A stretch of 64,000 nucleotides of DNA from CAMCXT01 sp040403315 (GCA_040403315.1 JBBAKX010000001.1:124001-188000); one strand, 5' to 3'; shown: positions 22,122 through 31,123, counted from the first letter of the stretch. Notes: a model not told the origin generated them from the letters alone. Numbers and translations: made by a program.

Positions 22122-23582
22122 TTAGCGAGCAAAAATTGACCGCAAGCTGGTTTGTTCTCCAATGATTTTTTCAAGGTCGGCAATAGCCACACGTTCTTGT
22201 TGCATCGAATCGCGGTAGCGCAAGGTAACAGTATTGTTTTCAAGGCTTTCATGGTCAACCGTGATGCAGAAAGGCGTTCCGATAGCATCGTGTCGGCGGT
22301 AACGCTTTCCGATGGCATCTTTTTCTTCGTAGTGACAACGAAAGCTGAGTTTCAATACATCCATGATTTCGCGAGCTTTCTCCGGCAAACCATCCTTTTT
22401 GGTAAGTGGAAAAACAGCCACTTTTACAGGAGCAAGTTGTGGTGGAAGGGCAAGAACCACGCGAGTTTCTTTACGATCGCCCTCTCCTACTTCCTCTTCT
22501 TTGTAAGCACTGCACATAAGCAACAAAAACATCCTATCTAAACCGATAGAGGTTTCGACCACATAAGGGATGTAGTTCGAATTGGTTTCAGGATCAAAAT
22601 ACTGTAATTTCTTACCTGAAAACTCCTGGTGGTTGCGTAGGTCAAAATCAGTACGGGAGTGAATTCCTTCTACTTCTCTGAAGCCAAAAGGGAATTCGAA
22701 TTCAATATCTGTGGCTGCATTGGCATAATGTGCGAGCTTTTCGTGGTCGTGGAAACGGTATTTAGCAGTAGCGGTTCCTAATGCAAGATGCCAATTGAGG
22801 CGGGTTTGTTTCCAGTGTTCGAACCATTCCATTTCGGTTCCTGGACGCACGAAGAATTGCATTTCCATTTGTTCGAATTCACGCATTCGCATGATGAATT
22901 GTCGCGCAATGATCTCATTACGAAATGCTTTACCGGTTTGCGCAATTCCAAATGGAATTTTCATTCGACCTGTTTTCTGCACATTGAGGAAATTCACAAA
23001 AATCCCTTGTGCTGTTTCAGGGCGCAAGTAAACAGCATCGCTATCTTCTGCCACAGAGCCCATTTGCGTGCTGAACATCAGATTAAACTGACGAACATCG
23101 GTCCAGTTGCGGGTGCCACTAATCGGACAAACAATTTCATGCTCCACGATCAGATCGTGCATTGCAACTAGGTTATTGTCGTTCAGGGCAGCGTTCATTG
23201 CTTCGTTAAGCGCTTTAGCCTTGTCAGTTTTTCCTTTTTTCTCGTACTTCTCAATTTGTTCTTCGAGAAGTTGATCGGCGCGGTAACGCTTTTTGGAATC
23301 TTTGTTGTCGATCATTGGATCGGAGAAGCCATCAACGTGACCAGAGGCTTTCCACACTTGAGGGTGCATGAAAATGGCAGCATCAATTCCTACGATATTT
23401 TCGTGGAGTTGAACCATCGATTTCCACCAGTATTCTCGAATATTGTTCTTTAGTTCTACACCATTTTGACCATAATCGTAAACAGCACTAAGGCCATCAT
23501 AGATTTCGGATGATTGAAAAATAAAGCCGTATTCTTTGGCGTGAGAGGTTACTTTCTTGAATAGATCCTCGATTTGAGACAT
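22122..23582 (-). CDS. glyS: Glycyl-tRNA synthetase (single-chain class II type)
   Basis: Charges tRNA-Gly with glycine in the cytoplasm. It is the homodimeric type rather than the alpha-beta type. Class II features visible: VYDYGQNGVELKNNIREYWW near the N-terminus, the motif 2 region YLRPETAQGIFVNF with GKAFRNEI, motif 3 in YVVETSIGLDRMFLLLM, and a C-terminal anticodon-binding domain (LAPVKVAVFPL, then GKRYRRHDAIGTPFCITVD). The 486-residue length matches the family. It begins 33 bases from the TPR gene end on the same strand. No T-box or other leader structure is visible; none is expected in this phylum. Confidence 0.95.
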   Translation of the reverse strand: MSQIEDLFKKVTSHAKEYGFIFQSSEIYDGLSAVYDYGQNGVELKNNIREYWWKSMVQLHENIVGIDAAIFMHPQVWKASGHVDGFSDPMIDNKDSKKRYRADQLLEEQIEKYEKKGKTDKAKALNEAMNAALNDNNLVAMHDLIVEHEIVCPISGTRNWTDVRQFNLMFSTQMGSVAEDSDAVYLRPETAQGIFVNFLNVQKTGRMKIPFGIAQTGKAFRNEIIARQFIMRMREFEQMEMQFFVRPGTEMEWFEHWKQTRLNWHLALGTATAKYRFHDHEKLAHYANAATDIEFEFPFGFREVEGIHSRTDFDLRNHQEFSGKKLQYFDPETNSNYIPYVVETSIGLDRMFLLLMCSAYKEEEVGEGDRKETRVVLALPPQLAPVKVAVFPLTKKDGLPEKAREIMDVLKLSFRCHYEEKDAIGKRYRRHDAIGTPFCITVDHESLENNTVTLRYRDSMQQERVAIADLEKIIGEQTSLRSIFAR

Positions 23583-23615
23583 GGTTGAGCTTATTGAGAA
23601 ATAGGATGGAATCGA

Positions 23616-24122
23616 CTAAGATGACAAGAGATCTCGCTTTTTACGGCAACGATCTATTGATTTCATGTAGGTTTCTACATTGGGATCGCTGAGTGTAAAA
23701 CGCACGGCCTCGCGAAAATTCTCGATGGCCTTGTTGTAATCCTGGCGAAGTTCGTACAGAATGCCGAACTCATTGTAAATGGCTGCTTTTTCAACACCCG
23801 CAACCGTAAGTGCCTGGTTAAGAAGCGCTTCAAGCTCATCGTATTTGCCAAGAGTTGAAAGAGCGATCGAGAGATTTAGATAAACAGGTGGATAGTCTGG
23901 GTTGAAGGCCAAACATTGGCGGTACATGGTTTCGGCGCGTTTATAATCCTTTAGCTTGGTTTCGAAAATCCAGCCGAGGTGATTGTATGCTTTACCATAA
24001 TCTGGCGCTTGCGCTATGATACCTTCCAGAAGGCTCACTGCATCAGAAATGCGGTTATTTCTGATATGATCGTCGGCTTCGAAGAGCATGTCTTCGTATT
24101 CTAGATTTTCGTAGGATGCCAT
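23616..24122 (-). CDS. TPR repeat protein
   Basis: A 168-residue protein made of about four tetratricopeptide repeats, for example AYNHLGWIFETKLKDYKRAE, VYLNLSIALSTLGKYDELE and IYNEFGILYELRQDYNKAIE. Such repeats bind other proteins; no enzymatic part is present and the partner is unknown. The frame is open 30 codons further upstream and would add a membrane-like segment, but a -7 element at 24140-24147 lies inside that extension, and the opposite-strand gene would be overlapped. I therefore start at ATG 24122. It is upstream of glyS on the same strand and may be cotranscribed. Confidence 0.75.
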   Translation of the reverse strand: MASYENLEYEDMLFEADDHIRNNRISDAVSLLEGIIAQAPDYGKAYNHLGWIFETKLKDYKRAETMYRQCLAFNPDYPPVYLNLSIALSTLGKYDELEALLNQALTVAGVEKAAIYNEFGILYELRQDYNKAIENFREAVRFTLSDPNVETYMKSIDRCRKKRDLLSS

Positions 24123-24139
24123 AAGATTGAATTCGGTTA

Positions 24140-24147
24140 CAAACCTA
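24140..24147 (-). promoter_or_regulatory. -7 element (TAGGTTTG on minus) of the TPR gene
   Basis: CAAACCTA on the plus strand is an exact minus-strand TAnnTTTG match, 17 bases before the chosen ATG at 24122. With the plus-strand element at 24212 it makes a compact divergent promoter. Confidence 0.55.
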
Positions 24148-24211
24148 TGGAATTTCGACGTTGTAATGAAGCAGATTGCGCCAAGAATGCCACATAGAAA
24201 GCCTAAAATCA

Positions 24212-24219
24212 TACCTTTG
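24212..24219 (+). promoter_or_regulatory. -7 element (TACCTTTG) of the DUF3109-type gene
   Basis: Exact TAnnTTTG match ending four bases (CGGG) before the ATG at 24224. This implies a transcript with almost no leader. Confidence 0.6.
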
Positions 24220-24223
24220 CGGG

Positions 24224-24808
24224 ATGCTAATTGTTGGAAACGTTCTGCTTTCGGAAGATATCGTAGAAAAGAAATTTGTTTGCGATCTGAATGCCTGTAA
24301 GGGAGCTTGTTGCGTAGATGGCGATTCGGGAGCTCCGTTGAAAGATGAAGAAACAGGCATTTTGGAAGAAATTCTTGAAGATGTTTTGCCTTATTTACCT
24401 CAGGAAGGAAGAGATGTTTTGATGGAAACTGGCGCTTGGGAAATGGACAGTGATGGCGACCTTGTTACACCTTTGGTAAATGGCAGCCATTGTGCTTACA
24501 CCATTTTTCTTGACGATGGAACTGCCAGTTGTGGAATAGAAAAAGCCTACCGAGACGGAAAGGTGAAGTTTAAAAAACCGATTTCTTGTCACCTCTACCC
24601 TATTCGTGTGAGTTCGATTGTCGACACCGATGCCTTAAATTATCACAAATGGGAAATCTGCAAACCTGCATGCTCATGTGGAGAAATGTTGAAGGTGCCC
24701 GTTTACAAATTTTTGAAAGAGCCATTGGAAAGAGCTTATGGTGCCGAATGGTATGCCGAATTAGATGAAACGGCTGAGGCATGGGTGTTAGCCCACAAGA
24801 AGTGTTAA
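24224..24808 (+). CDS. DUF3109 family cysteine-rich protein
   Basis: A 194-residue cytoplasmic protein of a family common in Bacteroidota and without a settled function. Its N-terminal part KFVCDLNACKGACCVDGDSG and later cysteines (SCGIE, SCHLYPI, CKPACSCGE) resemble the metal-binding cysteine pattern of YkgJ-type proteins, so it probably binds iron or zinc. The start is placed at ATG 24224 (MLIVGNVLLSEDIV), where the family normally begins; an ATG 48 bases upstream would precede the -7 element at 24212. It is divergent from the TPR gene. Confidence 0.75.
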   Translation: MLIVGNVLLSEDIVEKKFVCDLNACKGACCVDGDSGAPLKDEETGILEEILEDVLPYLPQEGRDVLMETGAWEMDSDGDLVTPLVNGSHCAYTIFLDDGTASCGIEKAYRDGKVKFKKPISCHLYPIRVSSIVDTDALNYHKWEICKPACSCGEMLKVPVYKFLKEPLERAYGAEWYAELDETAEAWVLAHKKC

Positions 24809-25142
24809 TTCGATAAGTATTCGATTTCAACAATCCTATGAGTAATCATTAATATTTGACTTAACTTGTGTGTTAAAACTAAGTTAACTACCATTAAATT
24901 AGACACATAACTTGTTCAAAAGTCGACACGATTTACATCAATGGTGCATACCTGATTTCTATTGAAAATACTGTTTTGTAGCATTGATTGGCAGTTCAAG
25001 CTCTATGTGCATAAGTGCAATCAAATGTTAACAAAAACGAATTGCCCATTAAGCAATCTCGGTCGATTTTTGTGTCACCAGTTTTTCCAGAAAGCCTTTT
25101 CGATAATCAACTGACTGTTAGCATATTCGTTTCAGTCTTAAA
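24809..25142. other. Intergenic region upstream of nrdB
   Basis: A 330-base AT-rich stretch with no gene. It contains one inverted repeat, TTAACTT (24861-24867) and AAGTTAA (24881-24887), with a 13-base spacer. I looked for NrdR boxes in front of the ribonucleotide reductase genes and found no convincing pair. No terminator is seen for the DUF3109 gene. Confidence 0.4.
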
Positions 25143-25150
25143 TATCTTTG
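25143..25150 (+). promoter_or_regulatory. -7 element (TATCTTTG) of nrdB
   Basis: Exact TAnnTTTG match 39 bases before the ATG at 25190. It overlaps the TTG that begins the longest open frame, which argues that translation starts further downstream. Confidence 0.6.
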
Positions 25151-25189
25151 CTGAATGCAAAAACTCAATTAATTGACAATCAACGACTT

Positions 25190-26215
25190 ATGATAATGAA
25201 CCAGGTGATAAACGAAGAGATTAAAGCGCTAGTGCCTTCAGGTACTACAGAAAATGAACCTATTCTAAGGGAGAACAAAGATCGCTTTGTGCTTTTCCCA
25301 ATTAAGCATGATGCGATTTGGGGTATGTACAAGCAAGCAGAGGCTAGTTTTTGGACTGCTGAGGAGATTGATCTTTCTCCCGACTTAGTTGACTGGCATG
25401 AGAAACTAAACGATGATGAGCGCTTCTTCATTAAACAGGTACTTGCATTTTTTGCAGCCAGCGATGGCATCGTGAATGAGAACTTGGCAGTAAACTTCAT
25501 GAATGAGGTTCAATATCCAGAGGCTCGTTGTTTCTACGGTTTTCAAATCATGATGGAGAATATCCATTCTGAAACCTATTCCTTGTTAATCGACACATAT
25601 ATCCAAGACACAGCAGAAAAAGGGCGTTTGTTTCAAGCAATGGAAACCGTGCCTGCAGTAAAACGTAAAGCAGATTGGGCACTTCGTTGGATTGAAAAAG
25701 GTTCGTTTGCGGAGCGTCTAGTAGCATTCGCAGCTGTTGAGGGCATTTTCTTTTCTGGATCTTTCTGCTCAATCTTTTGGTTGAAAAAGCGTGGTTTGAT
25801 GCCGGGCTTGAGTTTCTCGAACGAATTGATCAGCCGCGACGAAGGACTACATTGCGATTTCGCATGCTTGCTTTATAGTCAATTGCAAAATAAATTGCCT
25901 GAAAGCCGCATTCTAGAAATCATCACCAATGCTGTCGAGATTGAAAAGGAATTTGTAACAGATTCAATTCCTGTTCAACTGATCGGAATGAACGCGACAC
26001 TAATGTGTCAGTACATTGAATTTGTAGCCGATCGCCTGTTAGGTGAATTGGGCTGTCGAAAAGTTTACAATGCAACCAATCCTTTCGATTTCATGGAAAT
26101 GATTTCCCTTCAAGGAAAAACCAATTTCTTCGAGAAAAAAGTTGCTGAATACCAAAAAGCTGGTGTAATGTCGAATAAAGCCGACAACTCCATTCGTTTC
26201 GACGAAGAATTCTAA
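25190..26215 (+). CDS. nrdB: Ribonucleoside-diphosphate reductase beta subunit (class Ia)
   Basis: The small, radical-generating subunit of aerobic ribonucleotide reductase, which makes dNTPs for DNA synthesis. Seen: the di-iron ligand region FFAASDGIVNENL, EARCFYGFQIMMENIHSETYS with the E..H pair and the radical tyrosine in SETYS, and the second ligand set in EGIFFSGSFCSIFWLKKRG and SRDEGLHCDFA. Sequence is of the eukaryote-like R2 type. The C-terminal tail DNSIRFDEEF is the peptide that docks to the alpha subunit. Start at ATG 25190 (MIMNQVINEE); the ATG six bases later is equally possible. It precedes nrdA by 34 bases in the same transcript. Confidence 0.93.
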   Translation: MIMNQVINEEIKALVPSGTTENEPILRENKDRFVLFPIKHDAIWGMYKQAEASFWTAEEIDLSPDLVDWHEKLNDDERFFIKQVLAFFAASDGIVNENLAVNFMNEVQYPEARCFYGFQIMMENIHSETYSLLIDTYIQDTAEKGRLFQAMETVPAVKRKADWALRWIEKGSFAERLVAFAAVEGIFFSGSFCSIFWLKKRGLMPGLSFSNELISRDEGLHCDFACLLYSQLQNKLPESRILEIITNAVEIEKEFVTDSIPVQLIGMNATLMCQYIEFVADRLLGELGCRKVYNATNPFDFMEMISLQGKTNFFEKKVAEYQKAGVMSNKADNSIRFDEEF

Positions 26216-26249
26216 TCCCCGCCTAACTTTAATTCCCCAATAAAAAGAG

Positions 26250-28670
26250 ATGTACGTAATAAAAAGAGATGGCCGACAGGAGTCGGTGAAGTTTGATAAA
26301 ATCACCGCCAGAATTCAGAAACTATGCTACGGACTTGATCCTAATCATGTGGATTCGGTGAGTGTAGCGATGAAGGTTATTCAAGGTATTTTTCCAGGCG
26401 TTACCACAGCACAACTCGATAATCTTGCAGCTGAAACGGCAGCCTCGATGACTACCCGTCACCCTGATTATGCTCTTTTGGCTTCAAGAATTGCAATTTC
26501 GAACCTTCATAAAAACACCAAAAAGTCTTTCTCAGAAACGATAAAAGACCTGTATACATACATTGATTCAAAAACAGGCCATGCTGCACCGCTTATAGCA
26601 GATGACGTGTACGAAATCATCCAAGCAAACGCCGATGAATTGGATTCAACAATCATTTACGACCGCGACTTTGGATATGATTACTTTGGATTCAAAACCC
26701 TAGAGAAATCTTATCTGTTGAAGATTGATGGTTCTGTTGCTGAACGCCCTCAGCAAATGCTTATGCGCGTTTCAGTAGGCATCCACAAAGGCGATATTGC
26801 ACAAGCTATCAAAACATACGAATTAATGTCGGAGCGCTGGTTTACCCACGCTACACCTACATTGTTCAACGCTGGAACACCGAAACCACAAATGTCGAGC
26901 TGCTTCCTTTTAACGATGCAAGACGACAGCATCGATGGTATTTACGATACCCTGAAGCAGTGCGCTAAGATCAGCCAAAGTGCAGGTGGAATCGGCCTGA
27001 GCATCCACAATGTGCGTGCTACTGGTTCATACATCCGTGGTACCAACGGAACATCGAATGGTATCGTTCCGATGCTACGCGTATTCAACGATACAGCCCG
27101 TTACGTAGATCAAGGTGGTGGAAAACGCAAAGGATCATTCGCCATTTATCTTGAGCCTTGGCATGCTGACATTTTCGACTTCCTCAATTTGAAGAAAAAT
27201 CATGGGAAGGAAGAAGTTCGTGCTCGTGACCTATTTTATGCCATGTGGGTTTCTGATTTGTTCATGAAGCGTGTGGAAGAAGAAGGCGATTGGAGCCTAT
27301 TCTGCCCAAATGAAGCTCCGGGACTTGCTGAGTGCTGGGGAGATGAATTTGAAGCCCTTTACGAACGTTATGAGGCAGAAGGCCGTCAACGCAAAACGGT
27401 TAAAGCACGCGAAGTTTGGGCTGCCATTCTAGAGGCACAAATCGAAACTGGAACGCCTTACATGCTTTATAAAGATGCATGTAACCGCAAGAGCAATCAG
27501 CAGAATTTAGGTACCATCAAGTCGTCGAACTTGTGTACTGAAATCATTGAATACACAGACGAAAACGAAGTTGCTGTGTGTAATTTGGCTTCTATCGCGC
27601 TTCCAAGATTCGTTATCGATGGAAAGTTCGATCATCAAAAACTGTTCGACGTAACTTACCAAATCACACAGAACCTCAACAGAATCATCGACAACAACTA
27701 CTATCCAGTTCCAGAAGCAGAACGCTCCAACTTGCGTCACCGCCCAATCGGTATTGGTATCCAAGGTCTTGCAGATGCATTTATCCTTTTGCGCTTCCCA
27801 TTCGAAAGCGAAGAAGCACAAGCTTTGAATAGAGAAGTTCACGAAACTATCTATTACGCATCCATGACTGCATCTAAGGATCTTGCAAAAGTTGAAGGTC
27901 ATTACGAAAGCTATCCTGGTTCACCAGTGTCAAAAGGAGTTTTACAATACGATATGTGGGATGTTACACCAACAAACCGCTGGGAATGGGATATCCTCAA
28001 AGAAGAAGTGGCTAAATATGGCGTACGTAACTCCTTGTTGCTTGCACCAATGCCAACAGCTTCAACATCGCAAGTACTTGGAAACAATGAGTGTTTCGAA
28101 CCATATACTTCAAACATCTACCTACGTCGCGTGCTTTCTGGAGAATTCCCGATTGTGAACAAGCATTTGTTGCGCGACTTGGTTGACTTGGGTATTTGGA
28201 ACGACTCCATCAAAAACAAGATCATTTCCGACAACGGATCGATTCAAGGTGTAGTTGAAATTCCTGACAACATCAAAGAGCTTTACAAAACTGTTTGGGA
28301 AATCCGTCAGCGAACAATTATCGACATGGCTGCCGACCGTGGGGCTTACATTTGTCAGTCGCAGTCATTGAACATCTTCATGGAATCGCCGAATATGGCA
28401 AAATTGACTTCTATGCACTTTTATGCTTGGAAGAAAGGTCTAAAGACTGGTATGTACTACCTAAGAACCAAAGCAGCAGCTGATGCAATTAAGTTTACTG
28501 TTCAAACACAAGCAGAACCAGCGATGACACCAGTAACCAGTGCACCAGTTGAGAAAGTTGGTGAAATGGTTATGGCAGGAAGTGTGGTTGCAATGGAGGT
28601 GAATCAATCAATGAGCGACATTTCTTGCTCACTAGATAATCCGGAAGATTGCGAAGCTTGTGGAAGCTAA
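26250..28670 (+). CDS. nrdA: Ribonucleoside-diphosphate reductase alpha subunit
   Basis: The large catalytic and allosteric subunit, 806 residues. It opens with an ATP-cone domain (MYVIKRDGRQESVKFDKITARIQ within about 1-90), which senses ATP/dATP and controls overall activity. The catalytic barrel carries SSCFLL (first active-site cysteine), SNLCTEI with ENEVAVCNLASIALP, and PTASTSQVLGNNECFEPYTSN. The C-terminal tail has the shuttle cysteines C801 and C804 (DCEACGS) that are re-reduced by thioredoxin or glutaredoxin. Together with nrdB it forms a complete class Ia enzyme. No nrdI or nrdG follows. A strong terminator lies 26 bases after the stop. Confidence 0.95.
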   Translation: MYVIKRDGRQESVKFDKITARIQKLCYGLDPNHVDSVSVAMKVIQGIFPGVTTAQLDNLAAETAASMTTRHPDYALLASRIAISNLHKNTKKSFSETIKDLYTYIDSKTGHAAPLIADDVYEIIQANADELDSTIIYDRDFGYDYFGFKTLEKSYLLKIDGSVAERPQQMLMRVSVGIHKGDIAQAIKTYELMSERWFTHATPTLFNAGTPKPQMSSCFLLTMQDDSIDGIYDTLKQCAKISQSAGGIGLSIHNVRATGSYIRGTNGTSNGIVPMLRVFNDTARYVDQGGGKRKGSFAIYLEPWHADIFDFLNLKKNHGKEEVRARDLFYAMWVSDLFMKRVEEEGDWSLFCPNEAPGLAECWGDEFEALYERYEAEGRQRKTVKAREVWAAILEAQIETGTPYMLYKDACNRKSNQQNLGTIKSSNLCTEIIEYTDENEVAVCNLASIALPRFVIDGKFDHQKLFDVTYQITQNLNRIIDNNYYPVPEAERSNLRHRPIGIGIQGLADAFILLRFPFESEEAQALNREVHETIYYASMTASKDLAKVEGHYESYPGSPVSKGVLQYDMWDVTPTNRWEWDILKEEVAKYGVRNSLLLAPMPTASTSQVLGNNECFEPYTSNIYLRRVLSGEFPIVNKHLLRDLVDLGIWNDSIKNKIISDNGSIQGVVEIPDNIKELYKTVWEIRQRTIIDMAADRGAYICQSQSLNIFMESPNMAKLTSMHFYAWKKGLKTGMYYLRTKAAADAIKFTVQTQAEPAMTPVTSAPVEKVGEMVMAGSVVAMEVNQSMSDISCSLDNPEDCEACGS

Positions 28671-28695
28671 GCTTGAACACTTAATGTTCTGAACG

Positions 28696-28731
28696 AAAAA
28701 GGGCTCTGTAGAAATTACAGAGCCCTTTTTT
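28696..28731. terminator. Bidirectional terminator between nrdA and the MauE/thioredoxin gene
   Basis: A perfect 15-bp stem, AAAAAGGGCTCTGTA with its complement, around a five-base loop. It has A and T runs on both sides, so it can terminate both nrdA and the convergent gene ending at 28755. Confidence 0.9.
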
Positions 28732-28754
28732 ATGCCTTGAATTAAATCTAATGT

Positions 28755-29828
28755 TTATTTCTCTTTTGCTACATCTACCTTCAATTTGGCAGGGGTAAAA
28801 GCAGTTTCGGGTTCAGTTCCATTGTAAGAAGACTGGATATTTCCATTCCATAAATAGAACACTCCTGGTGTTTGTCCGGTTGGACCGAACAATGTCCAGA
28901 AGTTAGCTGCATCCAAAATTCGATTCGGGAATTTCTTGCCAGCAAAGGTGAAAAACTCAGGAATTTTCTCAGTTTCTTCATCCATAAAGAAAACGAATAC
29001 CTTAGGAAATCCTGGTGTTTTAGAAAGTTTTGTAAGGTCTTTTGCAGCTTGCTGACAATGGTCGCAGCCAGGAGCGAAGAAACATACGATAGTTTTGTCT
29101 TTGTCGACAGGGAATTGCTTTCCGCCACCAATAGCCCAAGAAGCAAACCTGGAAACCAGTTGATTTGGACCAGTTGATTTGGGTTTAATGGTATCTTGTG
29201 TAGTTAATTTAGATGCCGTATCAATCATTGCGATTGCAACTGCGGCAGAGTCTTCGGGGATGTCCATCGACGTTGTGTCTGTATCGTCGATCATCATGTT
29301 GCTTTGGTCGACTACTTCATCTTTACAAGGACAGAATGGGAATGCCACAAAAACGGCCATTGTTGAAAGCGACCAAATGAGTAGAAGAATTGAGAAACGG
29401 TGAGGCTTTTCAGACTCTTTGGTGAGTTTATACAACCACAACAGAAGTGAAATGGTGATGATGTTTTTGATGAATGCTTCGAGGGGTGTCATCGGAATTA
29501 GCTGACCGAAGCAGCCGCAATTCCCATTCATGGCTCCATTATTTACCATTTCGATACTCAAGTGAATACAAAATGCTGCAAGCAGGGCGATGGTGGCGGG
29601 AATAACAATGCGTTTGAGAAAATTTGGTTGAAGAATCGCAATTCCTAGAGCGAGTTCAACTCCTAAAATAAGTCTTGCCAAATAAGGCGCTTGGCACCAA
29701 GAGGCAATATCGAGATCGACCAACTGTTTTTCAAAAGCCCATAATGGAAACATCTTAGCTAGGGCCGAAACGAAGAATAACACAAATACAAGAATCCTGA
29801 TGGTCCAGGCAACGTAGTTTTTATTCAT
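28755..29828 (-). CDS. MauE/DoxX-type membrane protein fused to a thioredoxin-like domain
   Basis: A 357-residue inner-membrane protein. The N-terminal half has about five membrane segments with FVSALAKMFP, LGVELALGIAIL and the redox-type motif GNCGCFGQ typical of MauE/DoxX-like proteins. A linker rich in Asp/Thr/Ser leads to a thioredoxin-fold domain with FFAPGCDHCQQAAKDL, where CDHC is the likely active site. The fusion suggests an electron path between a membrane carrier and an extracytoplasmic thiol protein, perhaps for disulphide formation or repair of secreted cysteine-rich proteins; that is inference. Start at ATG 29828 (MNKNYVAWTIRIL), since the 12 extra upstream codons add nothing membrane-like. 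Confidence 0.75.
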   Translation of the reverse strand: MNKNYVAWTIRILVFVLFFVSALAKMFPLWAFEKQLVDLDIASWCQAPYLARLILGVELALGIAILQPNFLKRIVIPATIALLAAFCIHLSIEMVNNGAMNGNCGCFGQLIPMTPLEAFIKNIITISLLLWLYKLTKESEKPHRFSILLLIWSLSTMAVFVAFPFCPCKDEVVDQSNMMIDDTDTTSMDIPEDSAAVAIAMIDTASKLTTQDTIKPKSTGPNQLVSRFASWAIGGGKQFPVDKDKTIVCFFAPGCDHCQQAAKDLTKLSKTPGFPKVFVFFMDEETEKIPEFFTFAGKKFPNRILDAANFWTLFGPTGQTPGVFYLWNGNIQSSYNGTEPETAFTPAKLKVDVAKEK

Positions 29829-29924
29829 TATTTTGGATATTTGATTGCGAAAATGGTTCAACAAATTAACTACGAAGAACGCTTAAATAAAAGTGACAAC
29901 TATTTTGCCATAAATCTCAATTAA

Positions 29925-31034
29925 ATGAAAATATCCATAAAAAGTTCGGCTTGTCTAATTTTTTCAATGGTTTTTTCGCTGATTTTCAGTGGAATAACAA
30001 AAGGCCAAGCGCCAAATAATTTCAGCTATCAAGCAGTTGTTAGAAATGAATTAAACCAGCTAGTGATTACCCAAACGGTTGGATTGCGCCTTAGCATTTT
30101 GCAAAATTCAGCAATAGGCAACACTGTTTATGCCGAAACACATAGTCCAACAACAAATGCGAACGGACTTTTTAGTGTAGAAATAGGAAACGGGACAGTC
30201 GCTTCTGGTTCGATTGCCTCGATCGATTGGTCGCAAGGGCCCTATTTTATTAAAACAGAAATTGATCCATTGGGAGCATCAAACTACACAATTGAAAGTT
30301 TAAGCCAACTGCAAAGTGTTCCATATGCTTTGTATGCAAACAATTCCGGCAATTCAGTTGCAGGACCAACAGGGTCGATTGGACCACAAGGGCCACAAGG
30401 AGAACCTGGTCCTTCAGGAGAACCTGGCCCTGCGGGAGTGGGAGCTTGCGAAACCATAAGCAATGGCAATACGATGGTGGTTTATACAGCATCTACAGGT
30501 TACGGATTGTCGCAATCACAGAGTAGTTCAAATACCAGTTACAATAGCCTTCAATATTCAACACAACTCTTCTCTGGTGAGATTCTAGGGGCTATCTCTT
30601 CAGAAAGACAAATTGTTATTTACACAACTACAAATGCCTATAGTTTTTCTCAAACACAAAGTAGTATTGGAACTAGCTATAACTATGGAACTTGGTCAAC
30701 CACCAACCTGTCTGGTAATGTGATTGGAGCTATTGCTTCAAAGCAAAGCGTTGTAGTTTACACCACAACAGTTGCTTATGGTTTTGCCCAGAGTCAAAGT
30801 TCAGTGGGCGACCCTCCAAGTTTAAACGCTGGAACTTGGAATATTCAGAACCTAAGCGGGAATTTTGTTGGGGCGAAGGCCAATGCAAGGAGTATTGCCA
30901 TTTACACCAATACAGGTATTTACACTTTTTTTCAATCTCAAAGTGGTATTGGCACTAGTCCTGCCGATAACAATGGCAATTGGGTTATACAAAACTTGTC
31001 GCAACCACCTGTGGATGCCATAACCAACCATTAA
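29925..31034 (+). CDS. Secreted collagen-like protein with four C-terminal tandem repeats
   Basis: A 369-residue exported protein of unknown role. It has a signal peptide ending near GITKGQ; an N-terminal beta domain (FSYQAVVRNELNQLV, TNANGLFSVEIGNGT) common in Bacteroidota collagen-like and tail-fibre-like proteins; nine Gly-X-Y triplets at about 147-173; then four repeats of about 46 residues (from about 181), each with a VVYTxxxxYxFxQSQSS core followed by WxxxNLSGxxxGAI. The regular repeats could form a small beta-propeller or solenoid. There is no T9SS sorting domain, so the way it reaches or stays on the surface is unclear. A terminator follows. Confidence 0.7.
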   Translation: MKISIKSSACLIFSMVFSLIFSGITKGQAPNNFSYQAVVRNELNQLVITQTVGLRLSILQNSAIGNTVYAETHSPTTNANGLFSVEIGNGTVASGSIASIDWSQGPYFIKTEIDPLGASNYTIESLSQLQSVPYALYANNSGNSVAGPTGSIGPQGPQGEPGPSGEPGPAGVGACETISNGNTMVVYTASTGYGLSQSQSSSNTSYNSLQYSTQLFSGEILGAISSERQIVIYTTTNAYSFSQTQSSIGTSYNYGTWSTTNLSGNVIGAIASKQSVVVYTTTVAYGFAQSQSSVGDPPSLNAGTWNIQNLSGNFVGAKANARSIAIYTNTGIYTFFQSQSGIGTSPADNNGNWVIQNLSQPPVDAITNH

Positions 31035-31055
31035 TTTATGCTTTTTTAGTAATTG

Positions 31056-31088
31056 ATGCCGGCCACTACAATAGCCGGCGTTTTTATT
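31056..31088 (+). terminator. Terminator after the collagen-like gene
   Basis: GCCGGC (31058-31063) and GCCGGC (31074-31079) form a stem extended by two pairs, followed by GTTTTTATTAT. It separates the collagen-like gene from the efflux operon. Confidence 0.8.
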
Positions 31089-31123
31089 ATATTGATTTTC
31101 AGGCAATAAGAAAAAACTTAAAA

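Noticed and set aside
24809..25189. NrdR boxes before nrdB
   Set aside because: No pair of sequences close to the NrdR consensus was found; the only inverted repeat has a different sequence.
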